Shown piece by piece: positions 33,201 through 47,537 of a stretch of 64,000 nucleotides of DNA (position 1 is its first letter; every line of letters begins with the position of its first letter). Made by a program: the position numbers and the translations under genes. The notes under the pieces were generated by a model. It saw only the letters and a list, made by a program, of their open reading frames with translations, was not told the DNA's origin and did not search any database. This stretch comes from Channa striata (lineage: Eukaryota; Chordata; Actinopteri; Anabantiformes; Channidae), in contig CM065176.1 in NCBI GenBank assembly GCA_033026295.1, positions 5,341,705 through 5,405,704 on the forward strand, in the 5' to 3' direction.

Positions 33201-36200
33201 AGCTTTGAACGGACTTCCTTTGCTTCCAGTGTCCCGTGGTCTGCCCGCCTGTCCTGAATATCTGCCGTGTGTGTCCAGCAGTTTACGCTGCCTGCCTGTG
33301 CCAGCTTGTTGCCTGTCAGTTGTCTCTTCTACCTGTCTGACGTTATCGTGCGTCTTTTTATTTTGCCTGTGTAGTTATCGCTCCTGCTCAACCTGATCAT
33401 TGTCGCTGTTGCATTGCTGTCACTTCACAGCGAGCGATACTGTGTGTTTACCACAAAGGGTTTAATGCTGACATGGGTTTATGCACATCCATGTGTGACC
33501 TTTCATCTAAAATAGTTTCACTTTATACCCGCACAGCCACTGAAACCAGTGTCACATAATCTCTTAATGGTGGGATCAGAAATTCCCCACAGACATGGTC
33601 CAGTTGTCCAACATAGAAAGTCCTCAGAAGTGTCACTTGCTCTCTGCTTTGGTTAAGTCTCCATTTCTGATGTGAGCTTCACAACCACCACGACCCCACT
33701 GCAGGCTTTTGCTTATGTAATGGGAGCGGTTTGATGTTTGTAGTGAGGATTAGCATTGCTGTCTGAAACATGAAAACTCTAAAATATCTATCTTGGAAAT
33801 CTGCCCTGCACCGCTGCTGATACAATACAAACCGGACAGGACTGTTTGCCTGGGCTGCACTTAGGCACACATCACTCTGCAACTTCTCTCAAACCCTCAA
33901 ATATTTGGAACTGTGTGTAAAAGAATTGTGCAGTTTGTGTGTGTGTGTGTGAATGAGGGAGCAGAGTGTTCGTCTATGATATTTCAGGTTTCACTTGGAA
34001 AACAATGACAATTATTGGTTGTTGAGTTTAGGGGTAAATGATGGCATTATGTCCTACTTCTTCTAGTTTTTAGTTGTAAACCTTATGTTAATGCGCCTAA
34101 CTTGTTTTGAGTGAAACCAACAACAACAACAATTGTAGTAGTAAAAAAAAAGATAAACCTTTATTCGTCCCATAATGGGAAAATGTCCATGTTCCAGTTT
34201 CCACAGTAGTAGTAATGTGCATCGTGGTGGTGGAGCGGTTAATGGGAAGCTCCCGGCTGTCTGCTGCCTTTCTGTGTGGAATGTGCATGTCGTCCCTGTG
34301 CTTGCCCGGGTTTCCTCAGGTTACTCTGGTTTCCTTCCACATTTACGTTTAATTGGTGACTCTGAATTGCCCATAGGTGTCAGTGTGAACGGTTGTCTTT
34401 CTGACTCTGTTTCTTCGTGTTGGCCCTGAGACTGGTGACCTGCCCAGGTCATACCCCACCTCTCACCCCATGAAAGCTGGGGCAGCTCCAGCAAGCAATT
34501 ACAGAAAGTGGATGACAGTAATAATATGGTTTTTCACAAATGGGGAGTTAAAACCACTACCACCTTCTGTACCTCTCGAAACACATTAATAATTCATAAA
34601 TTAACCAATTTCAGCTGTTTTGCAGCTGGTCCGTAATCCATGCGCTGATGTAAAATACAGAAGCACATGAACAGCAGCGGGGGAATCTTGTAGAACTAGC
34701 GGCAGAAAACAAAGTAAAGCAGCAGCGTAAGTCTTAGGAAAGACGGAAAAATGAGCAGTGCATTTGAAGCAAGCAAGCCGCATTTACAGATTGTCTCCCC
34801 CTGCTGCATCCTTAGAACGAAATACAGACCTTGAAAGCCAGATGGTTTGTAACATAGAAACAGAGAACAGATGCACACATTTGTTGAAGAGACTATTATG
34901 AATTCAGCCAGGGGGTTGGCGCGTGATCAGATCTCTGTGCCTCTGTGATGTTTCCGCAGCTTTGATCTGTCTGCGTTAACTCTTTCTGCGCGGCGGCCTC
35001 GTGCCCGAAGTCGTCCCAGCCCGAGCTACGGGCCTATATGAATTGAGAGCGCTTCCCGTTGTCTTCCAGGCACAATCAGTGAAATTGTTTTCGCATGTGA
35101 GATGTGAAGCAGATCCTCCTCATAACTGTAGGCCCTGGGTTGAGTCCAGATATCTGTTTTTATTTTCAGTACAACTGTGACAGGTTCATCGTGAAAATGA
35201 GAAGAGGATGTAGTACTACACTTCTTTTCAGACTGTCTTATGTTTGTATCTCACTATGGAAGATGTTTATGCTTTCTAGAATTTCCATTTGTCATAAACT
35301 GGACTCTTATAAAAACTGCAAATGCATTTGATGTTGGATGATAATCACTGGCAACTGCTGGCGTCTCAGATTGTATTTTTCAGCACCATGGAGAGCGACA
35401 GGCAGACTTTGGAAACGCAGCCCACTTCCCCTCTAAATATTTCATTTACTCAGGCATTGCTGATTGCGGATCCGTATGCGTCCAAGAACCCACGAGAAAC
35501 TTTAGGAGTCCTGCAAACCCACACATGGCTTCACACATATCCATTCACGAACACCCCCAGCTGTCAGATTGTTTAGTACCTGCTGCAGCTCAAAACAAGT
35601 GCAGTTTAGTTCTGAAACCGTTCTGTAAACCGCTGAAGGCTCTACAGTTTCTGTTAAAGGATTTGTTGATTCAATAATCATAGTCATCATTTTGGAGACT
35701 GTGCTGCTGTATAACTTTATGGTTTTATTCTGAGAGCTTCTTCTACAGTATGGCATATACAGTAAATTACAGCATTTCAATAATGTGTGGACAAAACATT
35801 ACAAACTGCACGTGTTATAATTATAATAATTCCTAGGCAGCTATTATAATTTAATCAAATACTCTATATTATAAGAGACAAAGACATGAAAAATAGTTCA
35901 GATGTTTCAAATAACAGATATGTGAAGACAGTTTCTGTGCTCTAGTTCTGGCTGCATGTAGTAGTTTAGTACATGATACATTCTGATCATGCATATAATA
36001 TTAGCAGTACGTTACTTTATGACTTTAACGTTTTAGAGTAGCAGAGGATGATTCAGTACTTGTGCTCTTGGGTGACAAAGTGTCATTTGCAGTCTTTCCC
36101 CAAAGATTCGTATCTGTACAATAAATTAGAGCTTAGCTTCGCATGAGACTGGAAACATGACAAATACCAGGCTGGTTCTGTCCAAAGGTATCAAACTCAG

Positions 36201-37046
36201 CCCGCCAGCAGCTCCACAGCTCTCCAATGATTTGTACTTTTTTTTTAATATGGGGTGTTATGTGACTGTTTGTTTGCCAGAAGAACTGACTTCCTGGAGT
36301 TACCACCGGTTGCCTAGCAACCCCACACCAGGCTGTAAACAGCTATGATTATATAACAAGATGTACTGAGATGATTACTGAGCTCTTGGAGTGGATTTTG
36401 TTACTTTTGGATGAAGCCATCAGTGCTAAACTAAGCAAACCATTTTCCATCCACAGCTCCATTTTTACCTATAAACAAAAGAATTGTATTGATCTTTTTA
36501 CTGTTTCTGAAAGTAAGTGTATTCCCTGAAATGTCAAGTTATTATTTTAAGAACTCCCAATGAAAACATTTGAACCTTTTTTGTAAGTATTTTCATTTGA
36601 GGGTTTGTTTAAATTGTGCAGCTTTCATCCATTTCTGTTTTGCACTGAACTGTGGAGGAGTAATTAACGGCAAAAACACCCTCAGAACATTGTCACCTTT
36701 CCCTCATGAGCACTCTACAGCCTCGAAACCCGCTTCATACGATTTGCAGAGATTTCGGACACTTTTTAACTTTCCTAAAATCTCGGCCTGTAGCGGATGT
36801 CTTTGCCTCTCTGTCAGCACAACACAGATGAGTCTCCAGGCCCGTCTCTCTCTCTTCTTCTACTGTCCTCTGTCTGACTGTCCAGCTCCAGCATTCCAGT
36901 GGCCATTTGATACAATGATAATCTCATCATGCGGTTGCACATGGGCACATGTGTTCTTTGATCTGTCATATGGTCTCACAGCTGTATACTGACATGATTA
37001 CAAAGGGCTGGCCAGATGTGCTGGCCAGCTGTCCGTGAAACAAACT

Positions 37047-37086
<40 letters not shown>

Positions 37087-37478
37087 CGTTTGTGTGTGTC
37101 TGATAGATAAGAGGCAGCATATCGTCCCAAGGACTACTGCAGGTTCTCCTCGCACTCAAGGCTTTAAAGCCTTGTGTTTGTGCTCGTTGTGTTTGTGTGT
37201 GTTTGAGTGTCTTGGAACATCAGCAAGAATGCGTTTGGCTTATGAGATCGGCCCCATTCAGCACTTCCCACTTCACTGACACTTTAGCCCACAAGGGAAA
37301 TGTTTGTGTGTGTTTGCGATGGAATCAGAGAACATGGCTTGCAGTCCTTATATGGTCATGTAGTTTGGCTTCGGCGAGTGTGTTTGCTACAGAATGAATC
37401 AGAGTGCTGTTACATCAGAGGTATGGGCAGGCAGGATGGATCACTTGCACTCCGATTGGAACACACACTTCCGTTTGA

Positions 37479-37512
<34 letters not shown>

Positions 37513-40500
37513 GACTAAGAGAGAAACAGAAATAAATGACGGATACACAGACACACACTCAGATGCCCTACTTTTCAGCGGAATGGAGATGTAAGGACTT
37601 TTATGCAGCAGTAAGCGCAGCTAGTGTGGAGACATGGTGGAAATGAGTGGGAATACACGGACTTCCGTGAGAAAGCCGGTCCCATGGACAACTTTTTAAT
37701 TTGTTACTTTTACGGATCATTCTATCAAAGCTTTGATAGATGTGCTTCATATATTAAATCGTTGTTTTAGAAAAAATTTATTCTGGTCAAAAGCCATTTT
37801 CTCCAGTCAAAAATAGTGATTTCATCAGCAATTTCTGCATTTCAAAAACACTGTTCCATTTAGTCTTGGTGCACACGACACTAAGGTTATAAATTTGGGC
37901 GACCACAGACCTCACAGAGCCAGGAACACACACTCGGGTCGAGAGGCTGGAACGCAGGTCTGAAGAAGAAGCACTGCAAAACATGAGCAGTTTTTGGAGT
38001 TGTAGACCATCCAAAACAGTTTCAAATGAGCTGCAGAATAAAAATGTAAAATTGTGCATAATATGACCTCCATAAGGGCTCTGACACTAGAAGTAACACA
38101 GAGCTCTGTCCTGGGCCCTCTCCTCCTCTGATGTGTCACATGCTGCGTTACCTTCTCCTGATGGCACCACACGTTCCTTTTTATTCATGCTGCTTGTCTG
38201 GCTGATATCTCGGGGTGGATGCCAGGTCATCACCTAACTCTCAACCTGAACAAGACTGACCTGTTGTTATTAACTACGACTTGACAGCAGGCAACCTGTG
38301 AGTGACCCTGGATGATGAGCTGTCATATTTGGCTAACATCACAGCATCATCATTACCTTCTTTAAACATCCACAGGATTTTTATCCCCTTTCTAACCGGG
38401 GAAGGACCCTGGTCACACTCTGCTTCCAAACATTTTTTGTCCCATCACTCAGACGCCCCAGTACTTGCACAACACGGTCAAGGCTCCTCGTTGTCCCGGC
38501 TCCACAATGGTGGACTGAGCTTCCAGCTAAAGACAGGACCTCAGAGTCACTGGCTTCTCGTTCACTGCAGGCTAAAATAGTGCTTACTCAGGATTTGCAA
38601 AAAACTCTTTCAGTACTTGTACTGATGAAACAGTTTCACAGCTCAGTCCTGCTATCAGCCAGTTACCATGGCAAAACAAAAATGTATTAAATACAATGTA
38701 TATATCACGTGGCCACAATAAAAAGTAAAATTCCTAATAAAAGTATAACAAGACTAACCTAATTGTAGGCTGACTTACCGTTTTGTTTAGTTTCATTCAT
38801 CAGGATTAATGATTAAGGATTTACAATTATCTAAAACCATCTTTTACAGTTGGCAACACTCTTGCACTGGGATTTCCAAGAGAAGTTAAATTGTCATCAC
38901 AATGGTCAAAGACATAAATTAATTAGGAAAAAGATCCATTTTGAAACTAGTAGCTACAAGTCAAAGTAACTTGTCCAATAGGTTAAAAAAGAGTTGATGG
39001 GTGATGATGATGGTTGCGTGGTAGAATTAACTTTCCTTTGTTTTACCAAAAGTTCTTCACGCATTTGAATATCTCTTTGTGACCAGCATTAAAGAGCACA
39101 AACAGCTTTTGTAGCTGTTGTCACATATCTATTTAACGTGTTCCTCTCTCCTCCAGGAACTTTTCAGGGCCAGTGGGTTGGTGGGATGCGACATGGCTAC
39201 GGAGTTCGACAGAGCGTCCCGTATGGCATGGCTGCTGTCATCCGCTCCCCGCTTCGTACCTCCATAAACTCTCTCCGCTCCGGTTCGGAGCACAGCAATG
39301 GCACAGCTCTGCTGGACCGGACCGGGGCGGTGGTTCCTGGTCCTCCTACTGTCCCCGGCACTCTGACCACCAGTGTCTCCATGTGCAGCACGGGCAGCAG
39401 TGGCAGCAGCCCTGCAGTGTCTCGTGGGGGTTTCGTGCTGACGGCCCACAGCGAGGCTGAGCTGCTGAAAGGGAAAAGAAAAGGCGGATTGTTCAGGAGG
39501 TCCATCCTGTCGGGACTCAAACTGAGGAAGTCAGAGTCCAGGAGCTCTCTGGCTTCGCAGAGGTCGAAACAGAGCTCCTTCAGAAGCGAGGCTGGGATGA
39601 GCACTGTGTCTTCTGCTGCGTCTGATATCAACTCTACCATCAGGTAATGACAATAGAAGGTGGTGATGCAGGGCAGTAGGTCAGGAAGCATGACGTCTAC
39701 TAGTTAGGGAGCTTGTCTACAAACAGATGGTCTAGAAAGAGAATCAAAGAGATCTAAAAATACCTTTTTCAAGCTTTGGTTTTGTAATGAAGGCTGGTAT
39801 CCTATAACATCTGTGATGATTGATGTCTAATGCCAAGGAATTATGTTGACCATAACAAGAATCACATTGATCTAGAAAACTGGAGTTGCTCTGACATTTA
39901 TGTTTTGCCTGCTTGATTTTGTCCTTTGTACTTAAAAATGAACGAGACACACGACAAAACCACACAAAGCGGACGTGGATGGATGAAATACCATGAAAGA
40001 AAACTGTCCTTCATGTGTAGGACAGAGACTCGAGGCAGCATCAGTAACCTGACCTTCTTAAGCCTCTTTCAAATGGATTGGCATGTGATGCAAAGTGGCT
40101 TATGGGTTAAAAGGTCCTATTACTGGTCAGCTGCCCTGATGCCTGATTGATAGTTTCCGTTTTTTTCGCTGTGTCAGCAAAAAGCTTGTTACCATTGTGT
40201 CTCTGCTCTGCTGTTGTCCATTTGGACATTTTCTCAACAGCCACACTAGAACATATTGGATTATTGAATAACAAATGAAAGGCAAATGCCTCCTCTGTTA
40301 ATCACGTAAACCACAGCTTATTTAAACGAAACAGTCAATTAATTGTGTACCGTTGGAAATGTTTGGAGTCAAATTCCTAGATTGGGTGGCCTATTTTTAA
40401 AGGCACCAATTACTAGATGCCAAGAGTCAGCAGCCCTTAACCTGTTTGTTGGCAAAGTGGCTGACACCAGCTTATCAGGTCCGATTAATTATTGTCAAGG

Positions 40501-43500
40501 GTGATATGGAGAAAAACTTCTATTTTTTTTCCATTCTGCTGCTGTAAACACAAACAGAAGTTTCTATAAGTTCTCATGAGACAAAAACAATATACCGTAT
40601 TTTCCGGACCATAAGCCGCTACTTTTTTCCGATGTTTTGAACCATGCGGCTTTTACAGAGATGCGGCTTTTCTATGAATTTTTCTGCAGCCCTCAGATGG
40701 GCGCTGTAGATGGAATTCAGTGCAAACAAAAAAGCGCCAGCTTTTATTTTTAGCGCATGCAACCCAAGACGCACAACAGCAAAATACGGTAATATTTTTA
40801 CACCCTCACCCTCTCATAATGGAAAACACGCGAAGAAATTCCTATGATGCAGCTTTTAATTTGAAGCCATCGATCTGGCTATCCGTGAAGGAAATCGAGT
40901 GTGACAGTGGTTTCAATGCTCAGGAGGAAGATGAATAGCGATTTGTGGTTTCAGTGCACGGGAGAATGAAGCGACTTTAATAGTTGCGCAGTTGCACTTT
41001 AACAGTGCGCAGGAAGAAAAAGTGACAGTGGTTTGGTGTTCAGTGGTTTCAGTTCGCAGGAGGAAGAAAAATAAAGCAACTTGGTTTTAGTGCACAGGAG
41101 GAAGATGAATAAAACCATGACTTTTCTGTTTTGTGTGATCAGCACTTTTACTGCCGTGTTACAGGTACCATTCAGGTTCAGGTGTATGAATAAACACTTA
41201 TGGTACAAAATCTTTTGTTGAGCGCAGCAACTCCTGCGTAATTCGTGAAGAATAAGAGACGTCTTCTCCTTTGGCTATGGAACAAGCCGTTTATTTATAA
41301 CAAGGACGTTTTTGTCGGCTCTGTACATTCGACATGTGTTATACCAGCCACACATACACGTAAACGCACTCTTTACCGTAATGCCAGTAAAACAGCGCAC
41401 AGAACATCCTCATGCCTACTGTGAACAATGAGTAGGAGCGCATACAACAGATATTATTTCTCAGCCTGGATATTGGCGGCTTATAGTCCGATGCGGTTTA
41501 TATGTGACAAAATATATATTTCTTTTAAATTTTAGCGGTTGCGGCTTAAATTTAGGTGCGCTCTATAGTCCAGAATTTACGGTAATGCAATGAATGAATT
41601 ATTAACTGTGTATTAGGCTGTGTTAGTTTTTGTTATTATTCAATGGTGCATATTATGAACATGTGGTGATAAATATTGTGCTAAGTTAGTGAAAACTTGC
41701 TAATGGTCAGCAGAAATTGAATTATTGGGCCTAAGGAGGCAACAATCCCAGTCGACCGAGATCCTCATAATCTTACGTACTAACTTCAGAGGACCGTGGA
41801 TACGAGGGTTATGTTGAAGAGTGGTAATCCTACAGTATGTCTTTGTGAACGTGAAATCCTCTACTCAACAATCTGGCAACACACGACCTTTGGAATTGAG
41901 ATAAAGGCAACATTCATGTGGACGGATATTTAGGGACGACAGAGCCTGAGTAGAAGTAATGTATTAAATAAAGAATCAAATGGACGAGTTTGACACTCGT
42001 TCAGTGCTCGTTGGCGACCTGACCTCTACAAAATGTATTGAATAGCTGTCTTAATATTATATACTATTTGTTGCCCACACTGATTTATACGTGCAATACG
42101 TGTTGGTTTTAAGGTTCCTATAGGATCTTAAGTGATTGGAAACAGTTTTAATACAACATATTGACAACAATGTTGGCTACTGTAGATTTTACCCATTTTA
42201 CCCAGGCTCGAGACCAGCACCAAGGTCGCCCTTGATGGGCACCTGGTGAGGTGAGATTCGATTGCGTGGCCTTATGCAGCCTAACCCGACACTCTACCCA
42301 TTGAGCCACCAGGCTGAAACCTTCAAAACACATGGACGTAGGATAATCAGTTTCTAATCGAGTAAACAGTTAGTCACAGCAGTTTCACACTGGAGGCTGG
42401 ATATTGGAAAGCTGAGATGCTGCTAAGTGAGTTCACATTAGACTTGTGTAGTGCAGCTGCCTCTAACATTACAAGTTCATTCAGCCAAGGTCAGCTGTTG
42501 TTACAGCACTTCTCACAGAGCTCTGTAGCTCACCTGCAACAGTTATTTTTCCTCTTATCATTTTTAGAAATATACACGTTTTCACATCACAATCAACTGA
42601 AGGCAGCCAAACCAATGTAACCTGTTCCCTTTTCCAGTCTCGGAGATGCAGATGCAGAGTTAGCAGTTGCTGATGACGACGTGGATGCCACGGCAACAGA
42701 GACCTACTGCGGAGAGTGGAAGAACGACAAGCGGACCGGGTTTGGTGTGAGTCGGCGGTCTGACGGGCTTCAATACGAAGGGGAATGGCTCAGCAACAAG
42801 CGCCACGGTTACGGCTGTACCACCTTTCCTGATGGCACCAAAGAGGAAGGGAAGTACAAGCAGAACATACTGGTCAGTGGGAAGAGAAAGAACCTGATCC
42901 CCCTTCGGGCAAGTAAGATCAGAGAGAAGGTGGACCGAGCCGTGGAGGGAGCGCAGAAGTCCGCCGACATCGCCCGGCAGAAGGCTGAGATCGCCCTGTC
43001 AAGGTAGTGGCTTTCTGTTGGCTTGTTGACGAGTCCAGACACAGAGGGTCTCAGAGACCAGCTCATGATAAGACTAAACTGACAAAGCCTTATTTTAAAC
43101 GCAGGATTTTTTGCAGAAGTCAGAAAAGTTATTTTACTCGACACTTCTTTGTCTGTGTAATGTCTCATCCTTCTCTCGGTGGACCATTCAAGTTCCATAT
43201 CAGAGTTTTTGTTGGTTGTGTCAAAGTAAATGACTTTTTCTGCAGTCTTCCTTTTCATTGTCGCTAAGGTAGCCATTGATATTTATTGTTATGGAGAATT
43301 ACTCAACACTTCTTTAAATAACAAGAGATACTGATGCTTTGCAGACATTAGAGGAAGCACATCAACTGAATAGGATTTTTACATCTGTCTGGGAAGAAGT
43401 ACTTGGTCATTGAACAATTTATTATCCCCATTTCTGTTCATTCATTGCTACCGAACATTTGTTTTTTTTCTCCTATTTTCTTTTTGATGTCGATGTCATG

Positions 43501-45818
43501 TTTAGTAGTCGATGCAGGTAATTTAATGAAGCACTATGAAAGACTGTGTGTCAAGGAGAGAGAGGGCTAAGTGGAGCAAAATGAATCGACTCTCATGGAA
43601 GTGCTCGATGTTGCACATTGCTTTACATTTCTATATGTTGAATTATAATTTTAATTATACTAGGTTTTAAAGATCAGACACCATTTTTCTTTTGCTTTTT
43701 TCTTTTACCAGAACAGAAGGCAGCCCCCACTTCTCCGTCATTTCATTATGTTTTACCTCTTATTGTGTTCAGGGCCCCAGGAGGCTGAAGCCTATCTCAG
43801 CTGTCACTGGGTTAAAGGCAGGGTGCATCCTGGACCAACACACAGAGACATGCACAGATAGACAACCATTCACACTCACATCTACAGGCAATCTGAACGT
43901 ATCCGTGTCATCGGGGAAGTCGGCTCCACCTGTAAACGCCTGTGTCTGGCTCCACATTATAATTGAGATCAATGACAGATTAGGAACGAGATTAAGGTTA
44001 AGGTGAAAGTAGGTGAAAGAGGTCACAGGACAAGTTAACAAAGCAAGCGAGAGTGTCTGGAAGGTGTTCAGGCTCTGATGAAGCTGCTATGCTGAATGAA
44101 AATGAGAACCTGCTCTCGTCATAACTCTGCTCATTCAACTAAAACAATGAGCATAGTTGGGGTTATGATGTTAATGGATGTGCCCTGACCTTCTTTACAG
44201 CAACCAGAAACTTCTGGACAGGAATATAAAGTAACAGTTTTGTTTTCCAGCTTGGTGTTCATGGCAGAAATTAATTAGCTGTCCTGGGACCTGTAGTCCC
44301 GGGTACACACTGATACACTTGTCATGTGGGGACCCATCAGGAGTAGACCTAGGGTTCATTTTAGGCCCAGAACTTCTTGTTTCATGAAACCAAGTTATGG
44401 TTCTGTGGCTGTTTTTTTTAAAGCTTCTGTTCCCTTATTTTGTAATTGTAAACATAATATTTAATACATATTCAGCTAGTCCCAGTGTTCATCAAATATG
44501 TATTAAAGTTAATTTTTAATTAATTTAACATCTTTTGTGCTGTTAAATTGTATTATTTTACAGCAACTATTTTATACACTTCTTGACCATTTTTCTTTCT
44601 TCTGATGATAAAAAAAAACATTATTATTATCAGAATTTGGTTTAGAGATAATTTTGCCTCCCGTTACACTGAAATTCCATATAAAGGGATGCAAACTTAT
44701 CACTAAACTGAAGATTAATGCACAGTTAGCTTGCACAAATGTTAATTTACAATTATTAATAAAATAATAATATATTAATAATAGTAAAATAATTACATTT
44801 ATATTAGTGCAAACATTTTCACCCCCCTGGATAAATAATCAAATGTTAACTAATTTTTGATTACACTTGTACTAGCTGAACGTGTATTAAGTATTAGATT
44901 GAGGAAAAAAATGAAAAAAATGTAGTTTTACTTTTTTACTCTTTCAAGATAAAGGGATAGAAACCTTTTACCTAACTATAGTTATGAAAATGTGACTATC
45001 CAGGTGAACAGTTAGGATAACCTTGCACCATAGAGACTAATGGGACTGAACAAGGCTATTTGGCAGCTGCCTAACCCAGGAATCACATCCCACCTTTGTC
45101 TCCTGTCTGATTGCTGCATATTTGATCAGTACATGCACATTTACTCTGACATCTGACAGCTGACATCACCTTATGATGCATGATGCTGCATCCAGTTGCA
45201 TGTTTTTCTCAAATTCAGATGTAATCTGTGCAGATGTGCTGCATAGCACTGTATCTGTAAATGCATGAAACCCAAAGGAGAGGAAGCAAGCAATGTAACC
45301 CAATGTAGGCAGATAGTCCACAGTGGTGCTTATGTTCTAGAGACTAAACCGATAAATGTGAGCAACAATTGGGATAAATGTGAGTGAAAGTGACTGTTAC
45401 CGCCAGTGAATGGATGTCTGAAATGGGGTTAGATTTACTTTCTGATTAGCAGCTGACCTCAGAACAGATCAGTGATGTTGAACGCTGACATTATGGTCAA
45501 TAACTGTAACTCACACAGCATACGTGTGCATTGTGGAAGTGTGGCGCGTGTTCACCAGCAGGTCACTTGTTTTCTAGGTGCGTCAAAGCTCCGATAGTGG
45601 AGCTTGTTAAAATGGAGTTAGACAGAAATGTTAGAAATGAGATAGAAAAGAGGAAAAAGACAGAGATGAAGAGAGTGTGACGGGAGTAAGAGGGAATAAG
45701 CAACTGAGGGAGAAAAAGTATGATAAGGGGAGGCAGGGAGAGAGAGAGAGAGATTTCCGCATTATGCCAACGATGTTGGCACAAAGCCTGGGAGAGCAGA
45801 GAGGCTGAACTACAGGCG

Positions 45819-45875
<57 letters not shown>

Positions 45876-47496
45876 CTGCTCTTTCTTACTGTATATGTCC
45901 ACAGGCTTAACTGTGTAGTATCTGCGTGCCGAACATGCCTGTGTAGCGTACGCATGAATCAGTAAGGACTCAGTCCTCGTAGTCCTGATGACTGTCCTCT
46001 GCTGTGGGGACGACCAGCATGTGCCATGGACGCTGACATAACTTGTCCCACACTGTTTATAAATCGTACAGACAAAACCAAAGACAGACGATAAAGAAGG
46101 TAAAGGACATTCAGTGTTGGTCACTTAATGACTTGATCTCTTTTTGTATAATCCTTTATTTTAAAGTTGCTGGTAGTAGATTAGTATATTCTACTACCAC
46201 AGAAACGCCGTAAAGAACTTGCTATGAAAAAGGAGATTTTACTACAAAACTCAAAATTTCTGCCTAATTGTGAGAGTGAATACAGCATTGATGACTGGAA
46301 GTGGCTGGTGCTAATCTCTCTCTGATTGATTTGTACTAAAACCAGGTGGAAAAACTACATGTTGTCATTTTACAGAGGATTACGTGCTCGTTTGCCTTCG
46401 GACTCTTGACTTGTTTTAGACTTTTTGTGTGGATTTAACAAACAAGATACCAACATACAAGCTGTGCCTTACAGTACATACTGACAGGAGCCCAATATCC
46501 GGTAAATGTCAACCAGCAAGAAAAAGCAATAAACTGCTGCTTTAATCTGTGCGAACAGATTACGAATACGGAGTATTAAAGCAGAATTTACACTACATGA
46601 TGTTGTAGAGAAGCCATATGGTGACTTTTGTTTTCCACACTGAACTTTATCGACAACTCTTGTTTTATTACAGTGGAAGGAGATTCTGAGAAAAATATGT
46701 TTTCCTGTTCACTGACTTTGTTCACACCTTGGAAAACAAATTCAAATTCAAATGCAAATTCAAATTCAAATTCAAATTTTATTTATCACATACACAATCA
46801 TACAAAGTACAACCTGCAGTGAAACAGTTCATGCGACAACCTGCCATGAGAGGACGTTTTTTAAGATTTACGGCGTGGGAGAGTTCTGTTTTCATCAGTT
46901 TTTTGAATATTGGGAGTATAGGTTGCTTAGCGTGCAGAGTTTAGAAGCTCATTCCACAATCATGCGATCACTGAGCTGAAGAGCTTTGCTTGGTGTCTCT
47001 TGCTGTGGTAATGGGACCACCACACGCTGTTCGCTGGCAGAGCATATGACATATGACCAGCACCTGCACATTGAATTCAGCTGTATATTCAGAGGGATCA
47101 GGTCTGATCTTTCTGATGCTGCAGAGCTCCACCCTTCATGCCCTAAAGACCAAGGAGATGTGGTCGCTTGGTTGGTCGTCAATGAAGATCTCCGGCAGAC
47201 TTACTGGGGACAGTCACTGCAGACCCATTGTTGATGCTAATCTTGTGCTGTGATAAAGGTTTGGCTGCAACAACTAGAACTTTGGTCTTGGAGAGACGGA
47301 ACTGACAACGTCTTTCTCTCATCTCTCATCATGTAGCCTGTTGTACAGACTGAAGTATCATTAATAAGATAATACAAACGTGAAGTCCGAGAGCAAAAAC
47401 AAAGACACATAATGGCGATCAGGACTAACCCATTCATAGCTAATTAATGCACCTTTCAGTCAGTGGTTGGTTGTCTGATTGATAAACTGAATGTGT

Positions 47497-47537
<41 letters not shown>

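Larger units (their letters stand above)
27248..39156 (+). other. JPH3: JPH3 intron 1
   Basis: An 11.9-kb intron. Contents seen: CA repeat 28331-28358, GT repeat 29501-29521, a promoter-like cluster 30540-30810, an L2/SINE tail 31752-31800, a CTG5 run 32536-32550, a possible LINE relic 32560-32790, SINE 34141-34512, an RE1 site 35379-35399, an X-box 36309-36321, a GT repeat 37051-37080, palindromes at 37157 and 37721, and an L2-like relic 38190-38580. No other exon recognised. Confidence 0.75.
39644..42637 (+). other. JPH3: JPH3 intron 2
   Basis: A 3-kb intron holding the pogo-like element at 40595-41582 and an antisense SINE at 42170-42316. No exon recognised in the rest. Confidence 0.8.

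Noticed and set aside
40699..40720. Second RE1-like site (GGCGCTGTAGATGG)
   Set aside because: Only one half-site matches and it lies inside the pogo-like transposon.
45563..45955. Open frames rich in Cys/Val or Thr/His over CA repeats (also 4783-4977, 54395-54595, 59595-59986)
   Set aside because: CA/GT repeats are open in all frames by nature; no homology or start context.
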